DNA of 64,000 nt, taken from Cryomorphaceae bacterium (lineage in GTDB: Bacteria; Bacteroidota; Bacteroidia; Flavobacteriales; Flavobacteriaceae). A program made the translations under genes and the position numbers. Within the stretch, counting starts at the first letter, position 1; every line of letters begins with the position of its first letter. The notes under the pieces are model-generated. The model saw nothing but the letters and a program-made list of their open reading frames with translations, was not told the origin of the DNA and ran no database searches. The stretch covers positions 1 to 64,000 of the forward strand of contig QOPZ01000002.1 in assembly GCA_003331885.1 (NCBI GenBank), read 5' to 3'. Positions 56,419 to 64,000 of the stretch are shown piece after piece.

Positions 56419-57035
56419 TACTTTCTTATTACAATAAATGAGTTTTTATGACCAGGGATTGCTCCTTTTAATACTAACAAGTTTTTTTCAGGAACAACTT
56501 TTAATACTTTTAAATTTTGAACAGTTACTTTAGAATTCCCAGTTTGACCAGCCATTCTCATTCCTTTGAATACTCTTGCTGGGTAAGATGCAGCACCAAT
56601 TGAACCAGGAGCTCTTAATCTGTTATGCTGACCGTGAGTAGCCTGACCAACTCCAGCAAATCCATGTCTTTTAACTACACCCTGAAAACCTTTTCCTTTT
56701 GAAATACCTGAAACATCAACATACTCACCTTCAACAAAGTGGTCTACATTAACTACATCACCAATGTTTAGCTCTTTCTCAAAATCTTTAAACTCAACAA
56801 GTTTTCTTTTTGGATCTGTTTTTGCTTTTTTAAAGTGTCCAGTTTCAGCCTTGTTAAATTTATTTTCTTTTTTATCAAGAAAACCTAACTGAACAGAGCT
56901 ATATCCATCTTTTTCTTCATTTTTAACCTGAGTTACAATACATGGGCCAGCCTGAATAATAGTGCAAGCTAAATTTTTACCCTCATTATCATAGAGGCTA
57001 GTCATTCCAATTTTTTTTCCAATTAGTCCAGACAT
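56418..57035 (-). CDS. rplC: 50S ribosomal protein L3
   Basis: A 205-residue early-assembly protein. [20 protein letters not shown] begins it, with [15 protein letters not shown] and [20 protein letters not shown] (methylated Gln region in E. coli) further on. It overlaps rplD by one base and follows rpsJ by 11 bp. Confidence 0.97.
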   Translation of the reverse strand: MSGLIGKKIGMTSLYDNEGKNLACTIIQAGPCIVTQVKNEEKDGYSSVQLGFLDKKENKFNKAETGHFKKAKTDPKRKLVEFKDFEKELNIGDVVNVDHFVEGEYVDVSGISKGKGFQGVVKRHGFAGVGQATHGQHNRLRAPGSIGAASYPARVFKGMRMAGQTGNSKVTVQNLKVLKVVPEKNLLVLKGAIPGHKNSFIVIRK

Positions 57036-57046
57036 ATTATTATTCT

Positions 57047-57352
57047 TTATACTTTAATCTCAACTTCAACTCCACTAGGTAATTCCAATTTCATAAGAGC
57101 ATCAATTGTTTTAGATGATGAACTATATATATCCAGCAACCTTTTATATGAGGATAACTGAAATTGTTCACGAGCTTTTTTATTTACGTGAGGAGATTTT
57201 AATACTGTAAATATTTTCTTCTTGGTTGGAAGAGGAATTGGACCAGTAACAATTGCACCAGTTGTTTTGACAGTTTTTACAATCTTCTCAGCTGATTTAT
57301 CAACCAGGTTAAAGTCATATGATTTTAGCTTTATTCTAATTTTCTGACTCAT
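57047..57352 (-). CDS. rpsJ: 30S ribosomal protein S10
   Basis: A 101-residue head protein, also the NusE antitermination factor in other bacteria. [20 protein letters not shown] and [29 protein letters not shown] (first 15 most diagnostic) are standard. It lies 2 bp after fusA; no tuf gene intervenes. ATAATT precedes the ATG. Confidence 0.97.
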   Translation of the reverse strand: MSQKIRIKLKSYDFNLVDKSAEKIVKTVKTTGAIVTGPIPLPTKKKIFTVLKSPHVNKKAREQFQLSSYKRLLDIYSSSSKTIDALMKLELPSGVEVEIKV

Positions 57353-57354
57353 AA

Positions 57355-59484
57355 TTATTCTTGATTAACTCCTTTAATTGATGCTATTACTTCATCTGAA
57401 ATGTTTCTTGGTGTTTCAGCATAGTGCGAAAACTCCATTGTAGATGTAGCTCTTCCTGAACTCAGAGTTCTCAGAGCTGTTACATATCCAAACATTTCTG
57501 ATAATGGAACCATAGCTTTCACTACTTTAGATCCAGCTCTATCATCCATGTTATTAACTTGACCTCTTCTTCTATTCAAATCCCCAACAATATCACCCAT
57601 ATTTTCTTCAGGAGTTAGAGCTTCTAGTTTCATCATTGGCTCCATAATAACTGATTTAGCTAATCTTGCAGCTTCTTTGAAACCTAACTTAGCAGCTAAT
57701 TCAAATGAAAGAGAATCTGAATCAACAGGGTGGAATGATCCATCTGTTAATGTTACTTTAAGAGAATCAATTTCAAATCCAGCAAGGGGTCCGTTTTTCA
57801 TAGCATCTTTAAATCCTTTTTCAACCGATGGAATATATTCTTTTGGAATATTACCACCTTTGATCTTATTAATAAATTCTAATCCCTCTTTCTCTTCTTC
57901 ACCAGGCTCCATAGTAAATACTATATCAGCAAATTTACCTCTACCACCTGTTTGTTTTTTGTAAACCTCTCTGTGTTGAGCTGAAGCGGTAATTGCTTCT
58001 TTATATTCCACCTGTGGTTTACCTTGATTAACCTCGACTTTAAATTCTCTTCTTAATCTGTCAACAAGGATGTCTAAGTGCAATTCACCCATTCCAGAAA
58101 TAATTGTTTGACCAGATGCTTCATCAGTTCTGACTTGGAATGTTGGATCTTCCTCTGCTAATTTTGATAATGCAATACCTAACTTATCTACATCAGCCTT
58201 AGTTTTAGGTTCAACGGCGATACCAATAACAGGATCTGGAAAAATCATACTTTCCAGAATAATTGGATGTTTTTCTGAACTTAGAGTATCTCCTGTTTTA
58301 ATATCCTTAAAGCCTACCGCAGCACCAATATCACCAGCTTCAATAAAATCAATAGCATTTTGTTTGTCAGCATGCATTTGATATATTCTAGAAATTCTTT
58401 CTTTTGATTCAGATCTATTATTAAAGACATATGACCCGGCATCAAGTCTTCCAGAGTATACTCTAAAAAATGCTAGTCTACCCACATATGGATCAGTTGC
58501 TATTTTAAAAGCTAAAGCAGAAAAAGGTTCTGAAACAGATGGCTTTCTTAAAATTTCACTATCATTATCTGGGTCAGTACCAACAATAGCTTCTTTATCA
58601 ATAGGAGATGGTAAATATCTACAAACACAATCTAAAAGAAATTGTACTCCTTTATTTTTAAATGCAGATCCACAAACCATTGGAATAATGCTCATATCCT
58701 GAGCTGCCTTTCTTAATGCTTCATGAATTTCATCTTCTGATATCGATTCAGGATCTTCAAAGAATTTTTCTAATAAATTATCGTCATATTCAGCAACAGC
58801 TTCTATTAGATTTGCCCTATATTTTTCAACTTCATCCTTCATATCTTCAGGTATATCAACAACATCGAAAGTTGATCCTTTATTTTCCTCATGCCAAACA
58901 ATTCCACGATTCTTAACTAGGTCTATAATACCTTTAAAATCTTCTTCATTTCCAATTGGTAGAACAATAGGAACTGCATTAGATTTTAACATAGTTTTTA
59001 TTTGGTTGCAAACTTTAAGGAAGTCTGAACCTTGTCTGTCCATTTTATTTACAAAGCCCATTCTTGGAACTTTATAATTATCTGCAAGTCTCCAGTTTGT
59101 TTCAGATTGTGGTTCTACACCATCAACAGCACTAAATAAAAAGACTAGACCATCTAAAACTCTCAAAGATCTATTAACTTCAACAGTAAAGTCGACGTGG
59201 CCTGGTGTATCAATTATATTAAAATGATAAGGCTTAGATCCTTCAACTTTTTTACCTTGATCTGTAGGAAAATTCCATGTACATGTTGTAGCAGCTGAAG
59301 TAATTGTAATTCCTCTTTCTTGTTCTTGCTCCATCCAATCCATGGTAGCAGCTCCATCATGAACTTCACCAATTTTATGACTCACACCTGTATAATATAG
59401 AATTCTTTCTGTAGTGGTAGTTTTACCAGCATCAATGTGCGCAGCAATTCCAATATTTCTAGTATATTTTAAATCTCTTGCCAT
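57355..59484 (-). CDS. fusA: Elongation factor G
   Basis: The 709-residue translocation GTPase. Domain I holds [20 protein letters not shown] (P-loop near 14-33), the switch region [24 protein letters not shown] near 92 and NKMDRQGSD; domains II-V follow, including [14 protein letters not shown] near 470 and [16 protein letters not shown] near 625. ATG start, 4 bp after rpsG. It heads directly into rpsJ, joining the str and S10 gene blocks. Confidence 0.97.
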   Translation of the reverse strand: MARDLKYTRNIGIAAHIDAGKTTTTERILYYTGVSHKIGEVHDGAATMDWMEQEQERGITITSAATTCTWNFPTDQGKKVEGSKPYHFNIIDTPGHVDFTVEVNRSLRVLDGLVFLFSAVDGVEPQSETNWRLADNYKVPRMGFVNKMDRQGSDFLKVCNQIKTMLKSNAVPIVLPIGNEEDFKGIIDLVKNRGIVWHEENKGSTFDVVDIPEDMKDEVEKYRANLIEAVAEYDDNLLEKFFEDPESISEDEIHEALRKAAQDMSIIPMVCGSAFKNKGVQFLLDCVCRYLPSPIDKEAIVGTDPDNDSEILRKPSVSEPFSALAFKIATDPYVGRLAFFRVYSGRLDAGSYVFNNRSESKERISRIYQMHADKQNAIDFIEAGDIGAAVGFKDIKTGDTLSSEKHPIILESMIFPDPVIGIAVEPKTKADVDKLGIALSKLAEEDPTFQVRTDEASGQTIISGMGELHLDILVDRLRREFKVEVNQGKPQVEYKEAITASAQHREVYKKQTGGRGKFADIVFTMEPGEEEKEGLEFINKIKGGNIPKEYIPSVEKGFKDAMKNGPLAGFEIDSLKVTLTDGSFHPVDSDSLSFELAAKLGFKEAARLAKSVIMEPMMKLEALTPEENMGDIVGDLNRRRGQVNNMDDRAGSKVVKAMVPLSEMFGYVTALRTLSSGRATSTMEFSHYAETPRNISDEVIASIKGVNQE

Positions 59485-59488
59485 TGTT

Positions 59489-59965
59489 TTAGAATCTAAA
59501 GTGTGAAAATGCTTTATTTGCCTCAGCCATTTTGTGAGTATCTGTTCTCTTTTTTACCGCAGCACCTTCTTCTTTTTGAGCAGCAAGAATTTCAGAAGCT
59601 AATTTTTGTGCCATAGATTTTTCATTTCTTTTTCTTGCAAAACTTATTAGCCATTTCATACCAAGAGAGATTTTTCTGTCAGCTCTTATTTGCATTGGAA
59701 TTTGAAATGTAGCTCCACCAACTCTTCTACTTCTAACTTCAACTTGGGGCATTACGTTAGACAAACCTTCTTTCCAAATTTCAAGTGATGATTTTTCAGA
59801 ATCTTGCTTTTTACCCTCAACTATATCAAGAGCATCATAAAATATTTTAAGGGAAATAGATTTTTTTCCGTCTAACATTAACATGTTGACAAATCTGGTT
59901 ACTAGTTTATCGTTAAATTTCGGATCTGGAAGTAGAGGACGTTTTTTTGCTTTTCTTTTTCTCAT
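59489..59965 (-). CDS. rpsG: 30S ribosomal protein S7
   Basis: A 158-residue 16S rRNA-binding protein that organises the head. [20 protein letters not shown], then ARFINMLM-like [14 protein letters not shown], the beta-hairpin [20 protein letters not shown] and the C-terminal [16 protein letters not shown] are conserved. It lies 36 bp after rpsL, one of the larger spacers in the operon. Confidence 0.97.
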   Translation of the reverse strand: MRKRKAKKRPLLPDPKFNDKLVTRFVNMLMLDGKKSISLKIFYDALDIVEGKKQDSEKSSLEIWKEGLSNVMPQVEVRSRRVGGATFQIPMQIRADRKISLGMKWLISFARKRNEKSMAQKLASEILAAQKEEGAAVKKRTDTHKMAEANKAFSHFRF

Positions 59966-60001
59966 TTTATTTTAATTGAGCGGTTCATTAAAAATTGAAC
60001 A

Positions 60002-60382
60002 TCACTTTTTAGCCTTTGCTTTTTTTGCACCATACTTTGATCTTCTCTGTAATCTTCCTTCAACCCCAGCAGTATCAAGTGCTCCTCTTACAATGTGATA
60101 ACGCACACCTGGTAAATCTTTTACACGTCCACCTCTAACCAAAACTATTGAGTGTTCTTGTAAATTGTGACCTTCACCTGGTATGTATGCATTAACTTCA
60201 ATACCATTAGTTAGCCTAACTCTGGCTACTTTTCTCATGGCTGAGTTTGGTTTTTTAGGAGTAGTTGTATAAACCCTAGTACAGACGCCTCTTTTCTGAG
60301 GACAACCTACTAAAGAAGCAGACTTACTTTTCTTAACAATTTTTTTTCTTCCTTTTCTAACTAATTGTGATATAGTTGGCAT
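60002..60382 (-). CDS. rpsL: 30S ribosomal protein S12
   Basis: A 126-residue decoding-centre protein and the first gene of the 32-gene ribosomal unit. [40 protein letters not shown] and [19 protein letters not shown] are present; the Lys residues where streptomycin-resistance changes usually arise are wild type. ATG start. A near-consensus promoter lies at 60413-60442. Confidence 0.97.
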   Translation of the reverse strand: MPTISQLVRKGRKKIVKKSKSASLVGCPQKRGVCTRVYTTTPKKPNSAMRKVARVRLTNGIEVNAYIPGEGHNLQEHSIVLVRGGRVKDLPGVRYHIVRGALDTAGVEGRLQRRSKYGAKKAKAKK

Positions 60383-60412
60383 ATTCTTATATTTTCCCTC
60401 TTAAAAGGGCTG

Positions 60413-60442
60413 CAAATGTATAATAATTTTACAACTATTCAA
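60413..60442 (-). promoter_or_regulatory. Promoter of the rpsL-to-rplQ ribosomal operon (TTG-19-TACATTTG)
   Basis: On the minus strand TTG at 60440-60442 is followed after 19 bases by TACATTTG at 60413-60420, matching the Bacteroidota -33/-7 pattern exactly. The -7 box ends 30 bases before the rpsL ATG. It is the only full promoter match noticed for this unit. Confidence 0.75.
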
Positions 60443-60626
60443 ACCAATGGAAAAAAAAAACCAATAAATATTAATTGATGTTTTAAAATGTATATATATA
60501 TAATGTATAATATCAATATTTTTGTTTTTATGGAATTATCAATAAAGAATACCTAAAATTATGGATAATTTAAAAAAACATTGCTTTTTTTGTACCTCTG
60601 AAAAAATGCATTTTTTGTTTTTTTTC
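60443..60626. other. AT-rich divergent region between rpsL and susC
   Basis: The whole gap from 60383 to 60680 is 298 bp and non-coding. Apart from the two promoters, it holds a run of TA repeats near 60490-60500 and a perfect 16-nt palindrome AAAAAATGCATTTTTT at 60601-60616, about 10 bases upstream of the susC -33 box. The palindrome could be an operator or simply AT-rich structure. No small gene or RNA was recognised. Confidence 0.4.
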
Positions 60627-60657
60627 TTGATTTATTAACAATTTATTAACATATTTG
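60627..60657 (+). promoter_or_regulatory. Promoter of susC (TTG-20-CATATTTG)
   Basis: TTG at 60627-60629 is followed after 20 bases by CATATTTG at 60650-60657, one mismatch from TAnnTTTG, ending 23 bases before the susC ATG. Confidence 0.6.
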
Positions 60658-60680
60658 CACGTTACAAATAAATAAATATT

Positions 60681-63600
60681 ATGAAAAAACTATTTTTTAA
60701 AGCATTGTTTATGTCGTTTTTAATGGCATTTCAATTAAGCTTTGCTCAAAAAACAGTTTCTGGTACGGTTACAGATGATAACTCGGTTCCACTTCCTGGA
60801 GCTACCGTTATTGTTGAAGGTACTTCAAATGGTGTTACAACTGACTTTGATGGAAATTATTCTATCTCAGCCTCTGAGGGTGATGTCTTAGTTGTTAGCT
60901 TCGTTGGGTACGCTACTGCATCCTCAACTGTTGGAGCATCAGCAACTTTAAACTTTAGCCTTTCACCATCAAGTGCTCTTGAAGAGGTTGTAGTTACAGC
61001 CCTTGGTATTTCCAGAGATAAAAAATCTCTTGGATTTGCTCAGCAAACTGTTTCTGGTGATGTAATTGCTGAAAGTAAACAAGTTGACCTTAATGTCGCT
61101 TTGACAGGTAAGGTTGCCGGTGTTCAAATGATTGGCGGATCAAGTTCAACATTTGATAACGGTTTCTTAAGATTAAGAGGTGAATCTGACGTTTTATATG
61201 TAGTAGATGGTGTAAAAGTTTATGCTATGTCTGACATTAACGTTGATAACATTGCTAACATATCGGTACTTAAAGGTGCTGCTGCGACTGCTCTTTATGG
61301 TGCAGATGCAAAAAGTGGTGTAATCGTTATTTCATCTAAAAAAGCTAAAGCTGGTGAAAATAATTTCACTGTTAATCATTCAACATCTATTAGTTCAGTT
61401 TCGTTACTTCCTAAGTATCAGAATGAATATGGTGGTGGATATTATCAAGATTGGGATTTATTTACTTACAATCCAGCTACAGACCCAGCTTCATGGGCTG
61501 CGTTTAATGGACATAAAATACCTTATTATGGTGCTGATGAATCATGGGGTCCTCCAATGGATGGAACTATGGTTAGACACTGGGATAGTTGGATACCTAA
61601 TCATCCTGAATTCGGTTCACTAAGAGCTTGGAATGCTAATCCTGATAACGTAAAAGATTTCTTTAATAATGGTGTTGAAAACAGTACTACATTAGCTTTT
61701 AATAGTGGTTCTGATACGGCTACTGTTAGAGGATCAATGAGATTAATTGACGAACAATTACCATTCCCTAACACAGATAGGAACCAAATTGATGTTAACA
61801 TTACTGGTGATGTAAAAATTGCAGATCGTTTAACTGCATTCACATCTTTAAATTATCAGTATAGAAAAACAAAAAATTTCCCTGTTAATGGTTATAATGG
61901 TTTAGGTGCAAACTTTAGCCAATGGTGGCAACGTCAGTTGGATATGAACAGATTACAAGAAAATTATTTTTTCGAAGGTAATTATTATACTTGGAATAGA
62001 AGTTCTGCTAGAAATGCTACTCCTAGGTTTTGGGATGCTCCACAATTTGATTTCTATGGTGATGAAAACAACCAAAGAAAAAATACATTATTTGGAAATT
62101 TCGGACTTAATTTCGAATTAAATGATAATATAACTGCATCTGTTGAAGCTAGAAGAAGATTTAACTCATATGAATATAATGGAAGAACTGGCTGGGGTGG
62201 TATTGATCAAGCTTCTTACAATGAATCGACATCAAGATATGTTCAAAACGAGCTGGCTGCAACTTTACAATATGATGAAAGATTCGATGATTTCGATGTT
62301 TCAGCTATATTGGGTTATCAAGCTACTCAAAACAGAAATCAATCAATTGCTGCAAGTACTGTAGGTGGATTATCTATCCCTGATTTTTACAGCATCGCAA
62401 CATCGGTTGATAGACCTAATTATTCTTCAACTTTATCAAAATCTAAAGTATTATCTACTTATGCCAGTGTATCTGTTGGATACAACAGTATTGCATATTT
62501 AGATGCTTCTTACAGATATGACTGGGGTTCAACTGCTAATCCTGATAAAAACAGAATTGAAACATGGGGTCTTTCAGGTAGTTTAATTCTTAGTGAATTA
62601 ATTGATAGTGCTGACATAACTTTTGCTAAGTTAAGAGCTGGTTATTCTCAAGCTCCTGTATTCCCAGGTGTTTATGCTACGACTCAGGTTTATGGCGTAG
62701 GTACTGCTTATGGTACTAACCCAAGATTCTCTGTTCCAAATACTCAGTCAAACCCTAATTTATTAGGTGGAACAAGAAGTGAGTTTGAGGTTGGTGCTGA
62801 ATTTAGTTTCCTTGATAACAAAATCGGTATTGACGTAACATATTTTGACAGAAAAGATAAAGATCAACCAATTTCTATTCCTGTAACTGGTTCTACTGGT
62901 TATACAGGATTAGCAATTAACTCTGGTGAATCTTCAGCTGAAGGTTTTGAGGTTACTTTAAACCTTAACCCTGTTTCAACTGCTGATTTCAACTGGGATT
63001 TTTCATTTAACTTTGCTACTTTAAATAAATATACAGATAAGCTTGCTGACGGAATTGATGTAAGAGTTCTTGATAGCTGGGCTTCTTGGTATAGTTTACA
63101 ATTACAAGAAAGAGTTGGTGAAGAATGGGGTATGTGGGTAGGTAGAAAGAAAGCTAGAGATGCCAATGGTACTCAAATCTTGACTTCTACTGGTAGAGCA
63201 ACCTATGATACTCAGCAAATTCTAGGTAATTTATTACCAGACTTTACAGGTGGTTTTAGTACTGCGTTTAGCTATAAGAATTGGGATTTAGGTCTTGGAT
63301 TTGATTTCCAAAAAGGTGGTACTTTCTATTCAACAACAAACATGTTTACATACTACTCTGGTATCCACGAGGATACTGTAGGGCTTAATGCTAAAGGAAA
63401 TCCTATGAGAGATCCTGTTTCAGCTGGTGGTGGAGTAAATGTTGTTGGTGTAACTGCTAGTGGTGAACCTGTTGATACATATTTATCAGCGAGTTACTAT
63501 CATTACCAGCATTTCTTCGGAAATCACGAGAACTGGTTATATGATGCTTCTTATGTTAAGCTAAGAACTGCGAGATTAGGGTATAACTTCCCTAAAGATA

Positions 63601-63806
63601 TGATTGATGGTACGCCATTTGAAAATATAAATCTTGCGTTGGTTGGTAATAACTTATTGTTATTGTATTCTAATATTCCTCATGGTGGACTTGATCCAAG
63701 TGAGATCGAAGGATCTGGATCAATTGCTACTGGATATAGAAATGTTGAAGGTGGTCAGTTGCCTCCATCTAGAACGATAGGTCTTAACTTAAGTCTAACA
63801 TTTTAA
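60681..63806 (+). CDS. SusC/RagA family TonB-linked outer membrane transporter
   Basis: A 1041-residue TonB-dependent channel that takes up oligomers captured by a SusD partner. A signal peptide (1-22, ending LSFAQ) is followed by a CarboxypepD_reg domain (~24-100, VSGTVTDDNSVPLPGATVIVEG-like), the LEEVVVTALGISRDKKSLGFA plug entry (~110-130), the plug (to ~225, with VLKGAAATALYGADAKSGVI-like motif) and a C-terminal beta-barrel ending in Phe (GLNLSLTF). Many aromatic-rich strands occur. A susD gene starts 17 bp downstream. The substrate cannot be read; no glycoside hydrolase or peptidase gene is visible before the window ends. Confidence 0.95.
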   Translation: MKKLFFKALFMSFLMAFQLSFAQKTVSGTVTDDNSVPLPGATVIVEGTSNGVTTDFDGNYSISASEGDVLVVSFVGYATASSTVGASATLNFSLSPSSALEEVVVTALGISRDKKSLGFAQQTVSGDVIAESKQVDLNVALTGKVAGVQMIGGSSSTFDNGFLRLRGESDVLYVVDGVKVYAMSDINVDNIANISVLKGAAATALYGADAKSGVIVISSKKAKAGENNFTVNHSTSISSVSLLPKYQNEYGGGYYQDWDLFTYNPATDPASWAAFNGHKIPYYGADESWGPPMDGTMVRHWDSWIPNHPEFGSLRAWNANPDNVKDFFNNGVENSTTLAFNSGSDTATVRGSMRLIDEQLPFPNTDRNQIDVNITGDVKIADRLTAFTSLNYQYRKTKNFPVNGYNGLGANFSQWWQRQLDMNRLQENYFFEGNYYTWNRSSARNATPRFWDAPQFDFYGDENNQRKNTLFGNFGLNFELNDNITASVEARRRFNSYEYNGRTGWGGIDQASYNESTSRYVQNELAATLQYDERFDDFDVSAILGYQATQNRNQSIAASTVGGLSIPDFYSIATSVDRPNYSSTLSKSKVLSTYASVSVGYNSIAYLDASYRYDWGSTANPDKNRIETWGLSGSLILSELIDSADITFAKLRAGYSQAPVFPGVYATTQVYGVGTAYGTNPRFSVPNTQSNPNLLGGTRSEFEVGAEFSFLDNKIGIDVTYFDRKDKDQPISIPVTGSTGYTGLAINSGESSAEGFEVTLNLNPVSTADFNWDFSFNFATLNKYTDKLADGIDVRVLDSWASWYSLQLQERVGEEWGMWVGRKKARDANGTQILTSTGRATYDTQQILGNLLPDFTGGFSTAFSYKNWDLGLGFDFQKGGTFYSTTNMFTYYSGIHEDTVGLNAKGNPMRDPVSAGGGVNVVGVTASGEPVDTYLSASYYHYQHFFGNHENWLYDASYVKLRTARLGYNFPKDMIDGTPFENINLALVGNNLLLLYSNIPHGGLDPSEIEGSGSIATGYRNVEGGQLPPSRTIGLNLSLTF

Positions 63807-63823
63807 TATATAAATTTTATAAA

Positions 63824-64000
63824 ATGAAAAATTTAATAAATAAAATTGGAGTTTTAACGTTAGTTTTCTCTTTCCTAATAGTTTCATGTGAAACTGTAGA
63901 TTTTGGTGATGAGAATGTTAACCCAAACTCTCCAACTTCTAAAAAAACGGATGCACTTCTAACAAATGCTATGACATGGATGCCTAACATTGTTAGTCCT
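63824..64000 (+). CDS. SusD/RagB family surface lipoprotein, start only; runs off the right edge
   Basis: The first 59 residues of a SusD-like substrate-binding lipoprotein. The signal ends at the lipobox FLIVSC (Cys22), followed by ETVDFGDENVNPNSPT, a common start for mature SusD/RagB proteins. It lies 17 bp after susC, the invariant order of SusCD pairs. The TPR and binding region lie beyond the window. Confidence 0.85.
   Translation, partial: MKNLINKIGVLTLVFSFLIVSCETVDFGDENVNPNSPTSKKTDALLTNAMTWMPNIVSP

Noticed and set aside
60480-60510. TA-repeat as a small RNA or origin element
   Set aside because: Simple AT-rich sequence with no stable hairpin or known motif.

Overview
The window looks like a piece of a compact, AT-rich marine Flavobacteriia (Bacteroidota) chromosome. 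The evidence is a SusC/SusD pair, a type B L31, promoters with the Bacteroidota -7 element TAnnTTTG, almost no Shine-Dalgarno sequences, a flavobacterial-type proteorhodopsin with its retinal-forming oxygenase, and very tight gene packing. No tRNA, rRNA, insertion sequence, prophage, CRISPR array or plasmid function was seen. The species cannot be named from this sequence alone.

Layout. Positions 1-13.4 kb: end of priA (partial), rdgB, a carboxypeptidase-like regulatory-domain protein, purB, a DUF6580 membrane protein, rmuC, a short carB, rpmH, an alpha/beta hydrolase, a small GNAT-like protein, mtaB, a family 5 solute-binding lipoprotein and rpmE2 (L31 with an acidic repeat tail). 13.4-18.4 kb: a rightward cluster of DUF4199 protein, family 2 glycosyltransferase, phosphohexomutase and MsbA-like ABC exporter. 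18.5-22.2 kb: purL. 22.2-28.0 kb: a MarR-controlled fatty acid beta-oxidation operon (regulator, hydroxyacyl-CoA dehydrogenase/enoyl-CoA hydratase fusion, thiolase, acyl-CoA dehydrogenase). 28.0-36.1 kb: M28 peptidase, PLP cysteine synthase-like enzyme, FtsX-type permease, NamZ-like DUF1343 protein, queE, VOC protein, folD and ffh. 36.1-37.9 kb: divergent blh and proteorhodopsin. 38.0-43.5 kb: argS, gltA, eno, carA. 43.6-60.4 kb: a 32-gene leftward str-S10-spc-alpha transcription unit from rpsL to rplQ. 60.7-64.0 kb: susC and the start of susD.

How the genes work together. The blh enzyme is expected to cleave beta-carotene to retinal, the chromophore of the adjacent rhodopsin, so light-driven proton pumping can supplement respiration. 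SusCD, the peptidase and the solute-binding protein fit a life on polymers and peptides; the beta-oxidation operon, citrate synthase and enolase cover central carbon flow. carA and carB, purB and purL serve pyrimidine and purine synthesis. The ribosomal operon has one near-consensus promoter at its head and one strong hairpin terminator at its end, with no obvious internal terminator.

Points that stand out: a shared (P-A/V-V/A-E-E-A) repeat tail on two different ribosomal proteins (L31 and L17); zinc-free forms of L31, L36, S14 and S4; a CarB lacking the C-terminal allosteric domain; a 28-nt perfect palindrome before the MarR gene; -7 elements placed only a few bases before start codons; and convergent gene pairs that abut or overlap with no room for terminators.
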